A stretch of 64,000 nucleotides of DNA from positions 18,110,009 through 18,174,008 of the forward strand of contig NC_134517.1 in the NCBI RefSeq assembly GCF_027942865.1, written 5' to 3'. The stretch is from Odontesthes bonariensis. Its lineage: Eukaryota > Chordata > Actinopteri > Atheriniformes > Atherinopsidae. Both the position numbers and the translations under genes were made by a program. Below are positions 37,661 through 48,074 of this stretch, piece by piece. Every line of letters begins with the position of its first letter. Within the stretch, counting starts at the first letter, position 1. The notes below the pieces were generated by a model, which saw only the letters and a list, made by a program, of their open reading frames with translations, was not told where the DNA came from and did not search any database.

Positions 37661-38973
37661 GGGTCCGTTTCACAAAGCAGGTTCAACAAACTCTGAGTCT
37701 GTTCCTGAACTCAGAGTTGATTAACTCTGAGATAGAAAATTCTGAGTTTTCGGTTCCAGAAACGCTGATTTGAGTGAGTTTAATCAACTCTGAGTAGGAC
37801 CTTGAGTTTAGCGCGTGCGCCACAACTTTAAAAAGCCAGCATCAATGGAGCCCCGATTCGACGAGTCACCATGGCAACGGGGAAGAGGAGGGGCTACGTT
37901 TTTCACCAACCTCGAATGCGCTCATACGGCGAGTTTCAATACGTTTTTAGAAATAAGTGCAACACCGCTGCAGCAGTAAAAGTGTCATTTTAAATGTAGT
38001 CCTTTGCAATCACAATAATATTACAGGGAAACTGCTTGAATGGTAGCCCATTCATTTATTTCATTTAGGTGCAATCCCGCGGGGGAGAAGCGCACTTGGC
38101 AGCAGTTTAAGATGAAATATAAAAACATTGTTCAAACAGGTGAGACCTCGGCATGGAGGTACCTCATTCTGATCATGTTTTACACTGTAAAGTAAATAGG
38201 CAATGCAAGGCAAGGCATCTATTTATATAGCGCATTTCATACTACAGGCAACTCAATGTGCTATATTTAAATATTAAGTGGCTATTTGACTGTGCAGTTA
38301 TTTTATTCCCAACATAATGCTGTTTTCACACACATAAACTATGTCTTCTCATCTATATCATGTTCTGTTAAATAATTAAGCCTATATTTAAACTATCACA
38401 GACTTCTACTAAGCCAACAGAAAGAAGGATGCCCGTAAAACGGGTGCTGCCCAGCACCGCCACCTCTAACGGGAGCAGTGGCTGAGGGAATCCCCGGAGG
38501 GAATCCACCCCCAAGAGACAAGTGTCTTTATAAAATATAATAGGCCTATATAATTTTTTTTAAGCCTATTCATACAAATATTTATTTGTATTTTATGTCT
38601 TTTTTTTCTTTTGTCCCAACAAAATTCTGATGGTGCCGATCAAAAAGATAATTGTCTGTAAATGCAAAAATCTATGCGGTCTGATAACCATCTCCTGAGG
38701 AATATTTAATTCTCTGCGCAGTAATGCTGCACCTTCATCCACGGGATCGTTGTCAAAAGGACATTTTGGTGGAAACAGTCGCCTCCTACTGTGCCAAATG
38801 GACTTCTTGAAGTAGAAGAACTCGCTCTGCTGACTGAATGAATGAGGAAATCAAATGGCTGAAAGAGGGCGGAGACAGAGAGAAACTCAAGGTTTATTGA
38901 GTAAAAGTTTCTCTCATTTCAGAGTTAATCAACTCAGAGTTTTCACTAAACCTGCTTCGTGAAACGGACCTCT
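37661..38973 (+). mobile_element. Harbinger-like non-autonomous element with Myb/SANT gene relic
   Basis: The ends GGTCCGTTTCACAAAGCAGG and its inverted near copy (CCTGCTTCGTGAAACGGACC) enclose ~1.3 kb. Inside on plus, at 38095-38140, TWQQFKMKYKNIVQT followed by a gtgag donor, and at about 38417 NRKKDARKTGAA, match the two-exon Myb/SANT (trihelix) accessory protein of fish Harbinger elements. A premature stop follows. No DDE transposase was found. Confidence 0.65.
38205..38268 (+). repeat. Fragment of a common teleost interspersed repeat
   Basis: The stretch ggcaaggcatctatttatat and agcgcatttcatactacagg resembles a widely dispersed fish repeat with GGCAAGGCAAG and GCACATTTCA phrases. Class unknown to me. 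Confidence 0.4.
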
Positions 38974-39265
38974 GGTGTGACGTCATTGGAATGCACCGAC
39001 TCCGCTGTCATTTTACAACTTCATGTTTCTACAGTGGCTCACAGTCGGCAAATCAAACGACTAAATACCAAATTGGGGTTTTCACATGTTCGTGCGCGCC
39101 TATCGCATGATTTAGACAGGACGATTTCGGTTGAGTATGTGGGGATTTTTTTTCGGTCGCATCAGAGCACATTTTTAAAAGTCGTGGGGACAAAATTCAA
39201 ATCATAAATAGTGGGGGGGACATGTCCCCACCGTCCCCCCCGTAATCGACGCCTATGGCTGTAAT

Positions 39266-39425
39266 GAAAGTGTTCGACGGGAGATTCTCGTTAAAAATCG
39301 AGCAAAGAACAGCCCTTGAATCGTTTCTTGACAGGAAAGACGTTTTCGCCTGGCTTGCTCCCTACTGGCTTTGGTAAGAGTTTAATCTACCAGTTAGCCC
39401 CGCTGGTAGCTAAATCATACGTCAG
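39266..39425 (+). pseudogene. RecQ-like helicase relic, second piece with Walker A
   Basis: The reading is VFDGRFSLKIEQRTALESF then LDRKDVFA and, after a small frameshift, LPTGFGKSLIYQLAPLVAK. LPTGFGKS is the Walker A motif of RecQ-type DEAD/DEAH helicases. It continues the piece at 36611-36655. No further helicase motifs follow, so the gene is broken. Confidence 0.6.
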
Positions 39426-39969
39426 AGGAAAGAGTGGTGTGATTGGCTTAAGCTTAGGTACAGCCTTTTCTGGCCACAACCAGTAGCAACCCGAGGGAGG
39501 CGGGTTGACCAGGCCATTTCGAATCGTATTCGTTATGGTCTTGGTCAGACCAGAATCTCGAAGAGATTTGAAAGTCTATGTTAATCAGGCTATCATTTTG
39601 ATGTCACGGTCCGCCACCCCCGTGACAGACGCGTCAACCATGCTAGCGCCTTGACGCTAGGCGTCCATTGTTCAGTCAACGCAAGCCGTATCCAACGCAT
39701 TCAGTTCATTTTCAATGAAATCCAGCAGATCGTTGTCGCCGTGTTCGCAAAGCATGCTGGGATTCCGGCACGGCGAGCGGGGGACCTCCGGCACGTCAAA
39801 AAGTTGGGCTCGCTCGAAGTTTATGCAAATTTGCCACGGCAGACGGAGTGCGTTACCCAATGACAGTAGATCATGTAGGCGTGTCATGATAGGTTTGTCG
39901 TGAAGAAAGGATCGAGGAGAAAAAAAAAAAAAAAAGATGGAGGAGTGTTTGATTACAGCGGTTAGCGGA
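39426..39969. other. Unassigned sequence before the repeat array
   Basis: A minus frame of about 110 codons (39672-40007) includes MTRLHDLLSLGNALRLPWQI, but I recognise no family. It is probably part of a decayed transposon. Confidence 0.35.
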
Positions 39970-39983
39970 TTCCCCGTTTTATT

Positions 39984-42900
39984 AGGGACCGAGCAGTGAA
40001 ACTGCAAGGACCCTATTGTATCTGTAAGGTTTATTAGGGACCGAGCAGTGAAACTGCAAGGACCCTATTGTATCTGTAAGGATTATTATTATTATTATTA
40101 TTCTTATTCTTTGCAAAAGGTATGCGAAAACTCAGGAAATTTTGCAAGCGCCACGTGCTAGTCGACGACATGAAAGAATCTAAACATTATATCTTTGGGA
40201 GTTGCTCATTGGCTCTGTAGCGCCCCCTACGATGCTTAAAAATGGTGCCCGCAATGGGGTTAGTTTCGCGTAGGACAATGAAATTCGGTACACTCATTCA
40301 CCATGCCCAGACACACAAAAAAGTCTCTTGCCGCCATGGTCCCATGTACACAGGAAGGCGGCCATTTTGGATGGAAAGTGCGTTTTCGTGCCATTTTTGA
40401 CCGATTCCACGCCTTGCTTAAGATCGAACTTGTCCTACAGATTTCATGCTACAAGCTTCAAACTTGGACAGGTTACTCTTAAGACATGGGGGGGGGAATT
40501 CATGGAGAAACTTTTTCAAAACTTAAAGGGCGTGGGCGTGGCAACTCCTCAAAGTTCGATGACTCGCCATCACTCGCCACAAAAAATGAAGTCGCTTATA
40601 ACTCCCACATACATTATCCAATCTGTCCCAAACTTCATACGGTGAATGCTGGACCCAGCCTGAACGCGTACATATTATCATAACGACATCCACCTATAGC
40701 GCCACCTGCTGGGGGTTGGAAACATCTCTTTTTTTCCACATCTCGCATTTGATCGAACTCGTCCTACAGATTTAATGCTACAAGCTTCAAACTTGGCCAG
40801 ATTACTCTTAAGACATGGGGGGAAAGAGTCATGGAGAAACTTTTTCAAACCTCAAAGGGCGTGGCCGTGGCGACGCCTCAAAGTTATGACTCACCATGAA
40901 GAATTAAGTCGCTTATAACTTCCACACTCATTATCCAATCTGTCCCAAACTTCATACGGTGAATGCTGGACCAAGCCTGAACGCGTACATATTATCATAG
41001 TGACATCCTCCTATAGCGCCACCTGCTGGTGGTCGGAAATGTCATTTTTTGCCACACCTCACATTTTATAAAACTCCTCCTACAGATTTAATGCTACAAG
41101 CTTCAAACTTAGCCAGGTTACTCTTAAGACATGGGGGCAAAAATTCATGGAGAAACTTTTCCAAACTCTGAACAATTCGGGCGTGGTCAGGCGGTGAAAA
41201 TCGTGTGATGGTGTTTGTGATTTGAAAGCCTTATCATCATCACAACGTCATGAAACTTGGCACACACGTCCATCCTGAACACCTCGTACGTATGTGAAGG
41301 GTATCGTGTGTGGAAGGAGCAAAGTGGCTCAGTGGCGCCCCCTAGGGTACTTAAAAATGGTCCACACATTGGGGTTAGTTTTGCGTGGGACGACGAAATT
41401 CGGTACACTCATTCATCATGCCCAGACGCACAAAAAAGTCTCATGCCGCCATGGTCCCACGTCCACAGGAAGTCGGCCATTTTGGATGGAAAGTGCGTTT
41501 TCGTGCCATTTTTGACCGATTCTACACCTTGTATAAGATCGAACTTGTCCTACAGATTTAATGCTACAGACTTCAAACTTGGCCAGGTTACTCTTAAGAC
41601 ATGGGGGGAAAAATTCATGGAGAAACTTTTTCAAACCTCAAAGGGCGTGGGCTTGGCGACGCCTCAAAGTTTGATGACTCGCCATCACTCGCCACAACAA
41701 ATTAAGTTGCTTATAACTCCCACATACATTATCCAATCTGTCCCAAACTTCATACGGTGAATGCTGGACCCAGCCTGAACGCGTACATATTATCATAGTG
41801 ACATCCACCCATAGCGCCACCTGCTGGTGGTTGGAAACATCTTTTTTTTTCACACCTCGCATTTGATCAAACTCCTCCTACATATTTAATGCTAAAATCT
41901 TCAAACTTGGCCAGGTTACTCTTAAGCTAGGGGGGAAGAAAACTCTTGAGAAGCTTTTCCAAACTCTGAACGGTGTGGGCGTGGCCAGGCGGTGACAATC
42001 GTGTGATGGCGTTTGTGATTTGAAAGCCTTATCATCATCGCAACTTAATGAAACTTGGCACACACGTCCACCCTGATGACCTCGTTCGTATGTGAAGGGT
42101 ATCGTGTGTGGGCTGAGCAAAATGGCTCAGTGGCGCCCCCTAGAAATTTTCAAAAACCCCTCCTCATTGGAGTTATTATGTGCTCGTACGTACGCAGAGG
42201 GTATTGTGTGTGTGGGCAGAGCTGCGGCTCCAGCGTCCAGCGCATGCCCCAACGTGCGCACATCCCAACGTACGCACACCTCGGTCCCGCTCACAGCTGC
42301 TTGCAGCTTTCTAGTTATTCTTTCTTATTCTTTGCAAAAGGTATGCGAAAACTCAGGAAATTTTGCGAGCGCCACCTGCAAGTCGACGACATGAAAGAAT
42401 CTAAACTTTATATTTTTGGGAGTCGCTTATTGACTCTGTAGCGCCCCCTATGATGCTTAAAATGTGTCCCCGCAATAGGATTAGTTTTGCGTGGGACGAC
42501 GAAATTTGGTACACTCATTCATCATGCCCAGACGCACAAAAAAGTCTCAGGCCGCCAATGTGCCACGTCCACAGGAAGGCGGCCATTTTGGATGGAAAGT
42601 GCGTTTTCGTGCCATTTTTGACCGATTCCACGCCTTGCATAGGATCGAACTTGTCCTACAGATTTCATGCTACAGACTTGAAACTTGGCCAGGTTACTCT
42701 TAAGACATGGAGGGAAAAATTCATTGGCCAACTTTTTCAAAACTTAAAGGGCTTGGCCGTGGCGACGCCTCAAAGTTTGATGACTCGCCATCACTCGCCA
42801 CGAAAAATGAAGTCGCTTATAACTCCCACATACATTATCCAATCTGTCCCAAACTTCATACGGTGAATGCTGGACCCAGACTGAAAGCTCACATATAAAA

Positions 42901-45900
42901 TAGTGACATCCACCTATAGCGCCACCTGCTGGTGGTTGGAAATGTCTTTTTTTTTCCACACCTCGCATTTGATCGAACTCCTCCTACATATTTAATGCAA
43001 AAACCTTCAAACTTGGCCAGGTTGCTCTTAAGACATGGGCCGAAAAAATCATTGGCCAACTTTTTCAAAACTTAAAGGGCGTGGCCGTGGCGACACCTCA
43101 AATTTATGACGTGCCATAAAAAATTAAGTCGCTTTTAACTCCCACATACATTATCCAATCTGTCCCAAACTTCATACGGTGAATGCTGGACACAGCCTGA
43201 ACGTGCACATACAAAAAAGTGATATCCACCTACAGCGCCACCTAATGGTGGTCGGAAACTTCATTTTTTTTCCACACCTCTTATTTGATCAAACTCCTCC
43301 TACATATTTCATGCTAAAATCTTCAAACTTGGCCAGGTTACTCTTAAGACATGAGGGCAAAACTCCATGGAGAAACTTTTCCAAACTCTGAACGGTGTGG
43401 GCGTGGCCAGAGGTGAAAATCGTGTGATGGCGTTTGTAATATGAAAGCCTTATCATCATCGTAAAGTCATGAAACTTGGTACACACGTCCACCCTGATGA
43501 CCTCGTACGTATGTGAAGGGTATTGTGTGTGGGCGGAGCAAAATGGCTCAGTGGCGCCCCCTAGAAATTTTCAAAAACCCCTATGCATTGGGGTTATTGC
43601 GTGCTCGTACGTACGCAATGGAAATCGTGCGCGTGGGCAGAGCTGCGCGACTACGGCGTCCAGCGCATGCCCAACGTGCGCACATCCCAACGTACGCACA
43701 CTCGGTCCCGCTCACAGCTGCTTGCAGCTTTCTAGTTATTATTATTATTATTCTTATTCTTTGCAAAAGGTATGCGAAAACTCAGGAAATTTTGCGAGCG
43801 CCACGTGCTAGTCGACGACATGAAAGAATCTAAACATTATATCTTTGGGAGTTGCTCATTGGCTCTGTAGCGCCCCCTACGATGCTTAAAAATGGTGCCC
43901 GCAATGGGGTTAGTTTCGCGTAGGACAATGAAATTCGGTACACTCATTCACCATGCCCAGACGCACAAAAAAGTCTCTTGCCGCCATGGTCCCACGTACA
44001 CAGGAAGGCGGCCATTTTGGATGGAAAGTGCGTTTTCGTGCCATTTTTGGCCGATTCCACGCCTTGCTTAAGATCGAACTTGTCCTACAGATTTAATGCT
44101 ACAGACTTCAAACTTGGCCAGGTTACTCTTAAGACATGGGGGGGGGAATTCATGGAGAAACTTTTTCAAAACTTAAAGGGCGTGGGCGTGGCAACTCCTC
44201 AAAGTTCGATGACTCGCCATCACTCGCCACAAAAAATGAAGTCGCTTATAACTCCCACATACATTATCCAATCTGTCCCAAACTTCATACGGTGAATGCT
44301 GGACCTAGCTTGAACGCATACATATTATCATAACGACATCCACCTATAGCGCCACCTGCTGGTGGTCGGAAACATCTCTTTTTTTCCACATCTCGCATTT
44401 GATCGAACTCGTCCTACAGATTTAATGCTACAAGCTTGAAACTTGGCCAGATTACTCTTAAGACATGGGGGGAAAGAGTCATGGAGAAACTTTTTCAAAC
44501 CTCAAAGGGCGTGGCCGTGGCGACGCCTCAAAGTTATGACTCGCCATGAAGAATTAAGTCGCTTATAACTTCCACACTCATTATCCAATCTGTCCCAAAC
44601 TTCACACGGTGAATGCTGGACTCAGCCTGAACGCGTACATATTATCATAGTGACATCCTCCTATAGCGCCACCTGCTGGTGGTCGGAAATGTCATTTTTT
44701 GCCACACCTCACATTTTATAAAACTCCTCCTACAGATTTAATGCTACAAGCTTCAAACTTAGCCAGGTTACTCTTAAGACATGGGGGCAAATATTCATGG
44801 AGAAACTTTTCCAAACTCTGAACAATTCGGGCGTGGTCAGGCGGTGAAAAACGTGTGATGGTGTTTGTGATTTGAAAGCCTTATCATCATCACAACGTCA
44901 TAAAACTTGGCACACACGTCCATCCTGAACACCTCGTACGTATGTGAAGGGTATCGTGTGTGGGCGGAGCAAAGTGGCTCAGTGGCGCCCCCTAGGGTAC
45001 TTAAAAATGGTCCACACATTGGGGTTAGTTTTGCGTGGGACGACGAAATTCGGTACACTCATTCATCATGCCCAGACGCACAAAAAAGTCTCATGCCGCC
45101 ATGGTCCCACGTCCACAGGAAGTCGGCCATTTTGGATGGAAAGTGCGTTTTCGTGCCATTTTTGACCGATTCTACACCTTGTATAAGATCGAACTTGTCC
45201 TACAGATTTAATGCTACAGACTTCAAACTTGGCCAGGCTACTCTTAAGACATGGGGGGAAAAATTCATGGAGAAACTTTTTCAAACCTCAAAGGGCGTGG
45301 GCGTGGCGACGCCTCAAAGTTCTATGACTCGCCATCACTCGCCACAACAAATTAAGTTGCTTATAACTCCCACATACATTATCCAATCTGTCCCAAACTT
45401 CATACGGTGAATGCTGGACCCAGCCTGAACGCGTACATATTATCATAGTGACATCCACCTATAGCGCCACCTGCTGGTGGTTGGAAATGTCTTTTTTTTT
45501 TCCACACCTCGCATTTGATCGAACTCCTCCTACATATTTAATGCAAAAACCTTCAAACTTGGCCAGGTTGCTCTTAAGACATGGGCCGAAAAAATCATTG
45601 GCCAACTTTTTCAAAACTTAAAGGGCGTGGCCGTGGCGACACCTCAAATTTATGACGTGCCATAAAAAATTAAGTCGCTTATAACTCCCACATACATTAT
45701 CCAATCTGTCCCACACTTCATACGGTGAATGCTGGACCCAGCCTGAACGCGTACATATAAAATAGTGATATCCACCTACAGCGCCACCTAATGGTGGTCG
45801 GAAACTTCATTTTTTTCCACACCTCTTATTTGATCAAACTCCTCCTACATATTTCATGCTCAAATCTTCAAACTTGGCCAGGTTACTCTTAAGACACGAG

Positions 45901-46130
45901 AGCAAAACTTCATGGATAAACTTTTTCAAACCTCAAACGGCGTGGCCGTGGCGACGCCTCAAATTTATGACTCGCCATGAAAAATTAAGTCGCTTATAAC
46001 TTCCACATACATTATCCAATCTGTCCCAAACTTCACACGGTGAATGCTGGTCCCAGCCTGAACGCGCACATATAACAGTGACATCCACCTACAGCGCCAC
46101 CTGCTGGTGGTCGGAAACGTCAAATTTTTT
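39984..46130 (+). repeat. Higher-order tandem repeat array, Helitron-like 3' ends
   Basis: The basic subunit is ~316 bp, recognisable by ccaatctgtcccaaacttca (40618, 40936, 41735, 42840, 43157, 44268, 44586, 45386, 45703, 46017). The larger period is ~3650 bp: 40.1-41.83 kb recurs at 43.75-45.48 kb almost unchanged. The second large copy lacks ~1.1 kb, consistent with exchange between subunits. Units end in cagctgcttgcagct, a hairpin, followed by ttCTAGtt (42288-42315, 43709-43737), and the next unit starts with an (ATT)n run and tctttgcaaaagg. The array opens with two copies of a 52-bp motif containing agggaccgagcagtgaaact. The open frames inside are not protein genes. Confidence 0.8.
40699..46107 (-). 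promoter_or_regulatory. Array of CTCF-core-like motifs
   Basis: The string gcgccacctgctgg, whose reverse complement CCAGCAGGTGGCGC fits the vertebrate CTCF core CCASYAGRKGGCRS at every position, occurs at 40699, 41016, 41814, 42919, 44349, 44666, 45464 and 46094 here, and at 62364 and 63780 in the second array. All lie in the same orientation. Some subunits have lost it (cacctaatggtgg near 43240 and 45785). Binding is an inference from motif match only. Confidence 0.45.
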
Positions 46131-47118
46131 TAAACGACTCGCATTTTAGCCACACATGATATGTTGAATAGCCTTCAAGAAGTCCTCGCCAATCCTTCGC
46201 CACTAAACAGGAACTGACAGTTACTCAATTTTTTCCATTTTATTTATTAACAAGACAGTGCATATTAATAACAGTACATCTGTAACATGCCAAAATTTCT
46301 ATCTTTAGTCCTGGTGAACAGTTTTACATTTGCACCCTAAAAAAAATATATAAATAAAATGTTAAACAATAAAATCAACAATTAAGAACTCCTGTCTGGA
46401 AGGTGACACATCACTTCAATTTCAAACACATTCCACTCATAATGTTGTGGAGTGAACGCCATTTGGGAGATTCGTCAAATACTCTGCCTCGTGCTCGGGT
46501 GCAGGAAAGGCGTGACACAATTGATGACGCCACTGGAGCGGCAGTGTTGGCCCTTTTGCAGTCAAAAGGTCGTAGCGTTGTTCAGCAGCGACACTTTCTG
46601 TGTGTCATAACAGACCAGAATTAATCACATCGACACCAACAAAAATCCTACAAGAATTTCTATTATGCTCATGTTTCTCATAACTTCTTTACATTGGCAC
46701 AAAACATCTTTGAACGCACACTTTGCCAGTCCAGAGTTTAAAGGTTTTCTACTTGTCATCAAAATTTGTTCAAACTTGTCAGCACAAATCAGCAGGGCAA
46801 CACAGGGATTTGAACCCCGTCCCACAAGTGGGAGTACCAATACCATTGCCTTTTGCTTTTTTTAATGCTATATGACAAGGTAAAGCAAAACTTGCATTAA
46901 GAACAGCATGCTAATTTCTGTATGTTAACTTATATTAATAGCCGTTTATCACTACTTTCAAATATATTTCTGTGGAAGTTAAATAAATGCCGTCTTAATG
47001 CAAGAAACGAAACCTTTACACAATAAAGACTTTTGTTTACTGTTAAATAGAACACAAATTTTATGCAAATTTCAAAACATAGGTAATTAAAGCGCTTAGC
47101 ATTCTCACAAGCACTTCG
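46131..47118. other. Non-coding interval between the array and the Helentron
   Basis: A part near 46250-46330 looks like a dispersed fish repeat. At 46795-46855 (minus), GGGGTTCAAATCCC resembles a tRNA T-arm / B box, but a full cloverleaf is not evident. No gene is supported. Confidence 0.5.
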
Positions 47119-47421
47119 CTAATGCGCCACCTCCGGGACAGGCGGAAGGGCCACTATGAGTTCCTGCAAGGTTGCAGCCTCACGGTCTGCATCCTCGCCC
47201 GTCTTAGTCTCTGCCTTCGTCTTCAGTCCTGACTTACTGAGCGGCAGCTCCTTCCGTGCACAGAAGTATGCATCGGGATGCTTCCTCCTGATGTGAAGTG
47301 AGAGCCCCCTTTGGGACAGGAAAGAGACGGGGCAGGTCACACAGGCAAATCGTGGCGGAGAATCCCCCTCTTGCCTGTGAGCTGTCACATCGTTCAACTT
47401 TTTGGGATTCAGAATTGTCAT
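47119..47421 (-). pseudogene. C2H2 zinc-finger fragment of a possible R2/NeSL-type LINE
   Basis: A 100-codon frame contains FACVTCPVSFLSQRGLSLHI and RRKHPDAY, one C2H2 finger (C-x2-C-x12-H-x4-H). The RGLSLHIRRKHP wording is typical of the N-terminal fingers of R2/NeSL-clade retrotransposon proteins. The remainder is Lys/Glu-rich and ends at TAG. No RT follows on this strand, so it is either a truncated LINE or an unrelated small zinc-finger protein. Confidence 0.45.
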
Positions 47422-48074
47422 TTTTTAAACCTTGTAACATATACAGAAAACAAACTTCATTTAAAATAAAAACTAATAGTTATATAAATAACATGTACAA
47501 AAATACTCTTCTCCCCCCAATATACTCTCATCTGTACTTAAAAAAAAACTACATAATAATTATTTCATTAAAAACTACATCAGCTTAAAACCACACTCCG
47601 GTGTTGTTCGTTTATGTGCTGTGTGCAATGGAGTTGTTAAGCTCCTTGAGAATGTTTGTGGATTTTTATGTACAGTGTGCAATGGTAGGCCGAGGCCACC
47701 TTGTATTTCAGTGCTATCTGTTGACTGTCCCTGTTTTGGTGTTGTTGCTGTAAACCCTGACACTATCACTCTTTGTAGTTATTCAAAAATGTTAAGTAAT
47801 CCCTCATGATCACTACAATAAATTCATTCAAATGTTTAAACAGGAAGTACATGTTACAATTGATTACAAACACAAAATACATTATTATATAAACATTGAC
47901 AATATATATACACATGTGCCTTTAATAATGATACATAATTATTTCGTGTACACACATACATAAGAAATACAAGTGCCAAACCTTTACAACAAAATCATGC
48001 CATGTCCAAATTTACAACATCACCCTGGCCTCACACATGTAGAAATGGGTAAAGTACTTGTCTGAACTCACACA

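Larger units (their letters stand above)
36656..39265. mobile_element. ~2.6 kb transposon insertion splitting the RecQ-like relic
   Basis: The left end (gcgtcagtttgg then gtggtggggacaaa) and the right end (tttgtccccac as the inverse of gtggggacaaaa, then cgacgcctatg) are imperfect inverted repeats. A likely target duplication, gctgtaat plus a few bases, occurs on both sides (36642-36654 and 39259-39271) with mismatches. A Harbinger-like element (37661-38973) lies nested inside. No transposase frame is visible. The family is uncertain. Confidence 0.55.

Noticed and set aside
41257..41760. A ~105-167 aa frame (with HVHRKAAILDGKCVFVPF) that recurs in every array unit
   Set aside because: It recurs because the DNA repeats. 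The frame opens and closes differently in each copy and resembles no protein family, so it is not annotated as a gene.
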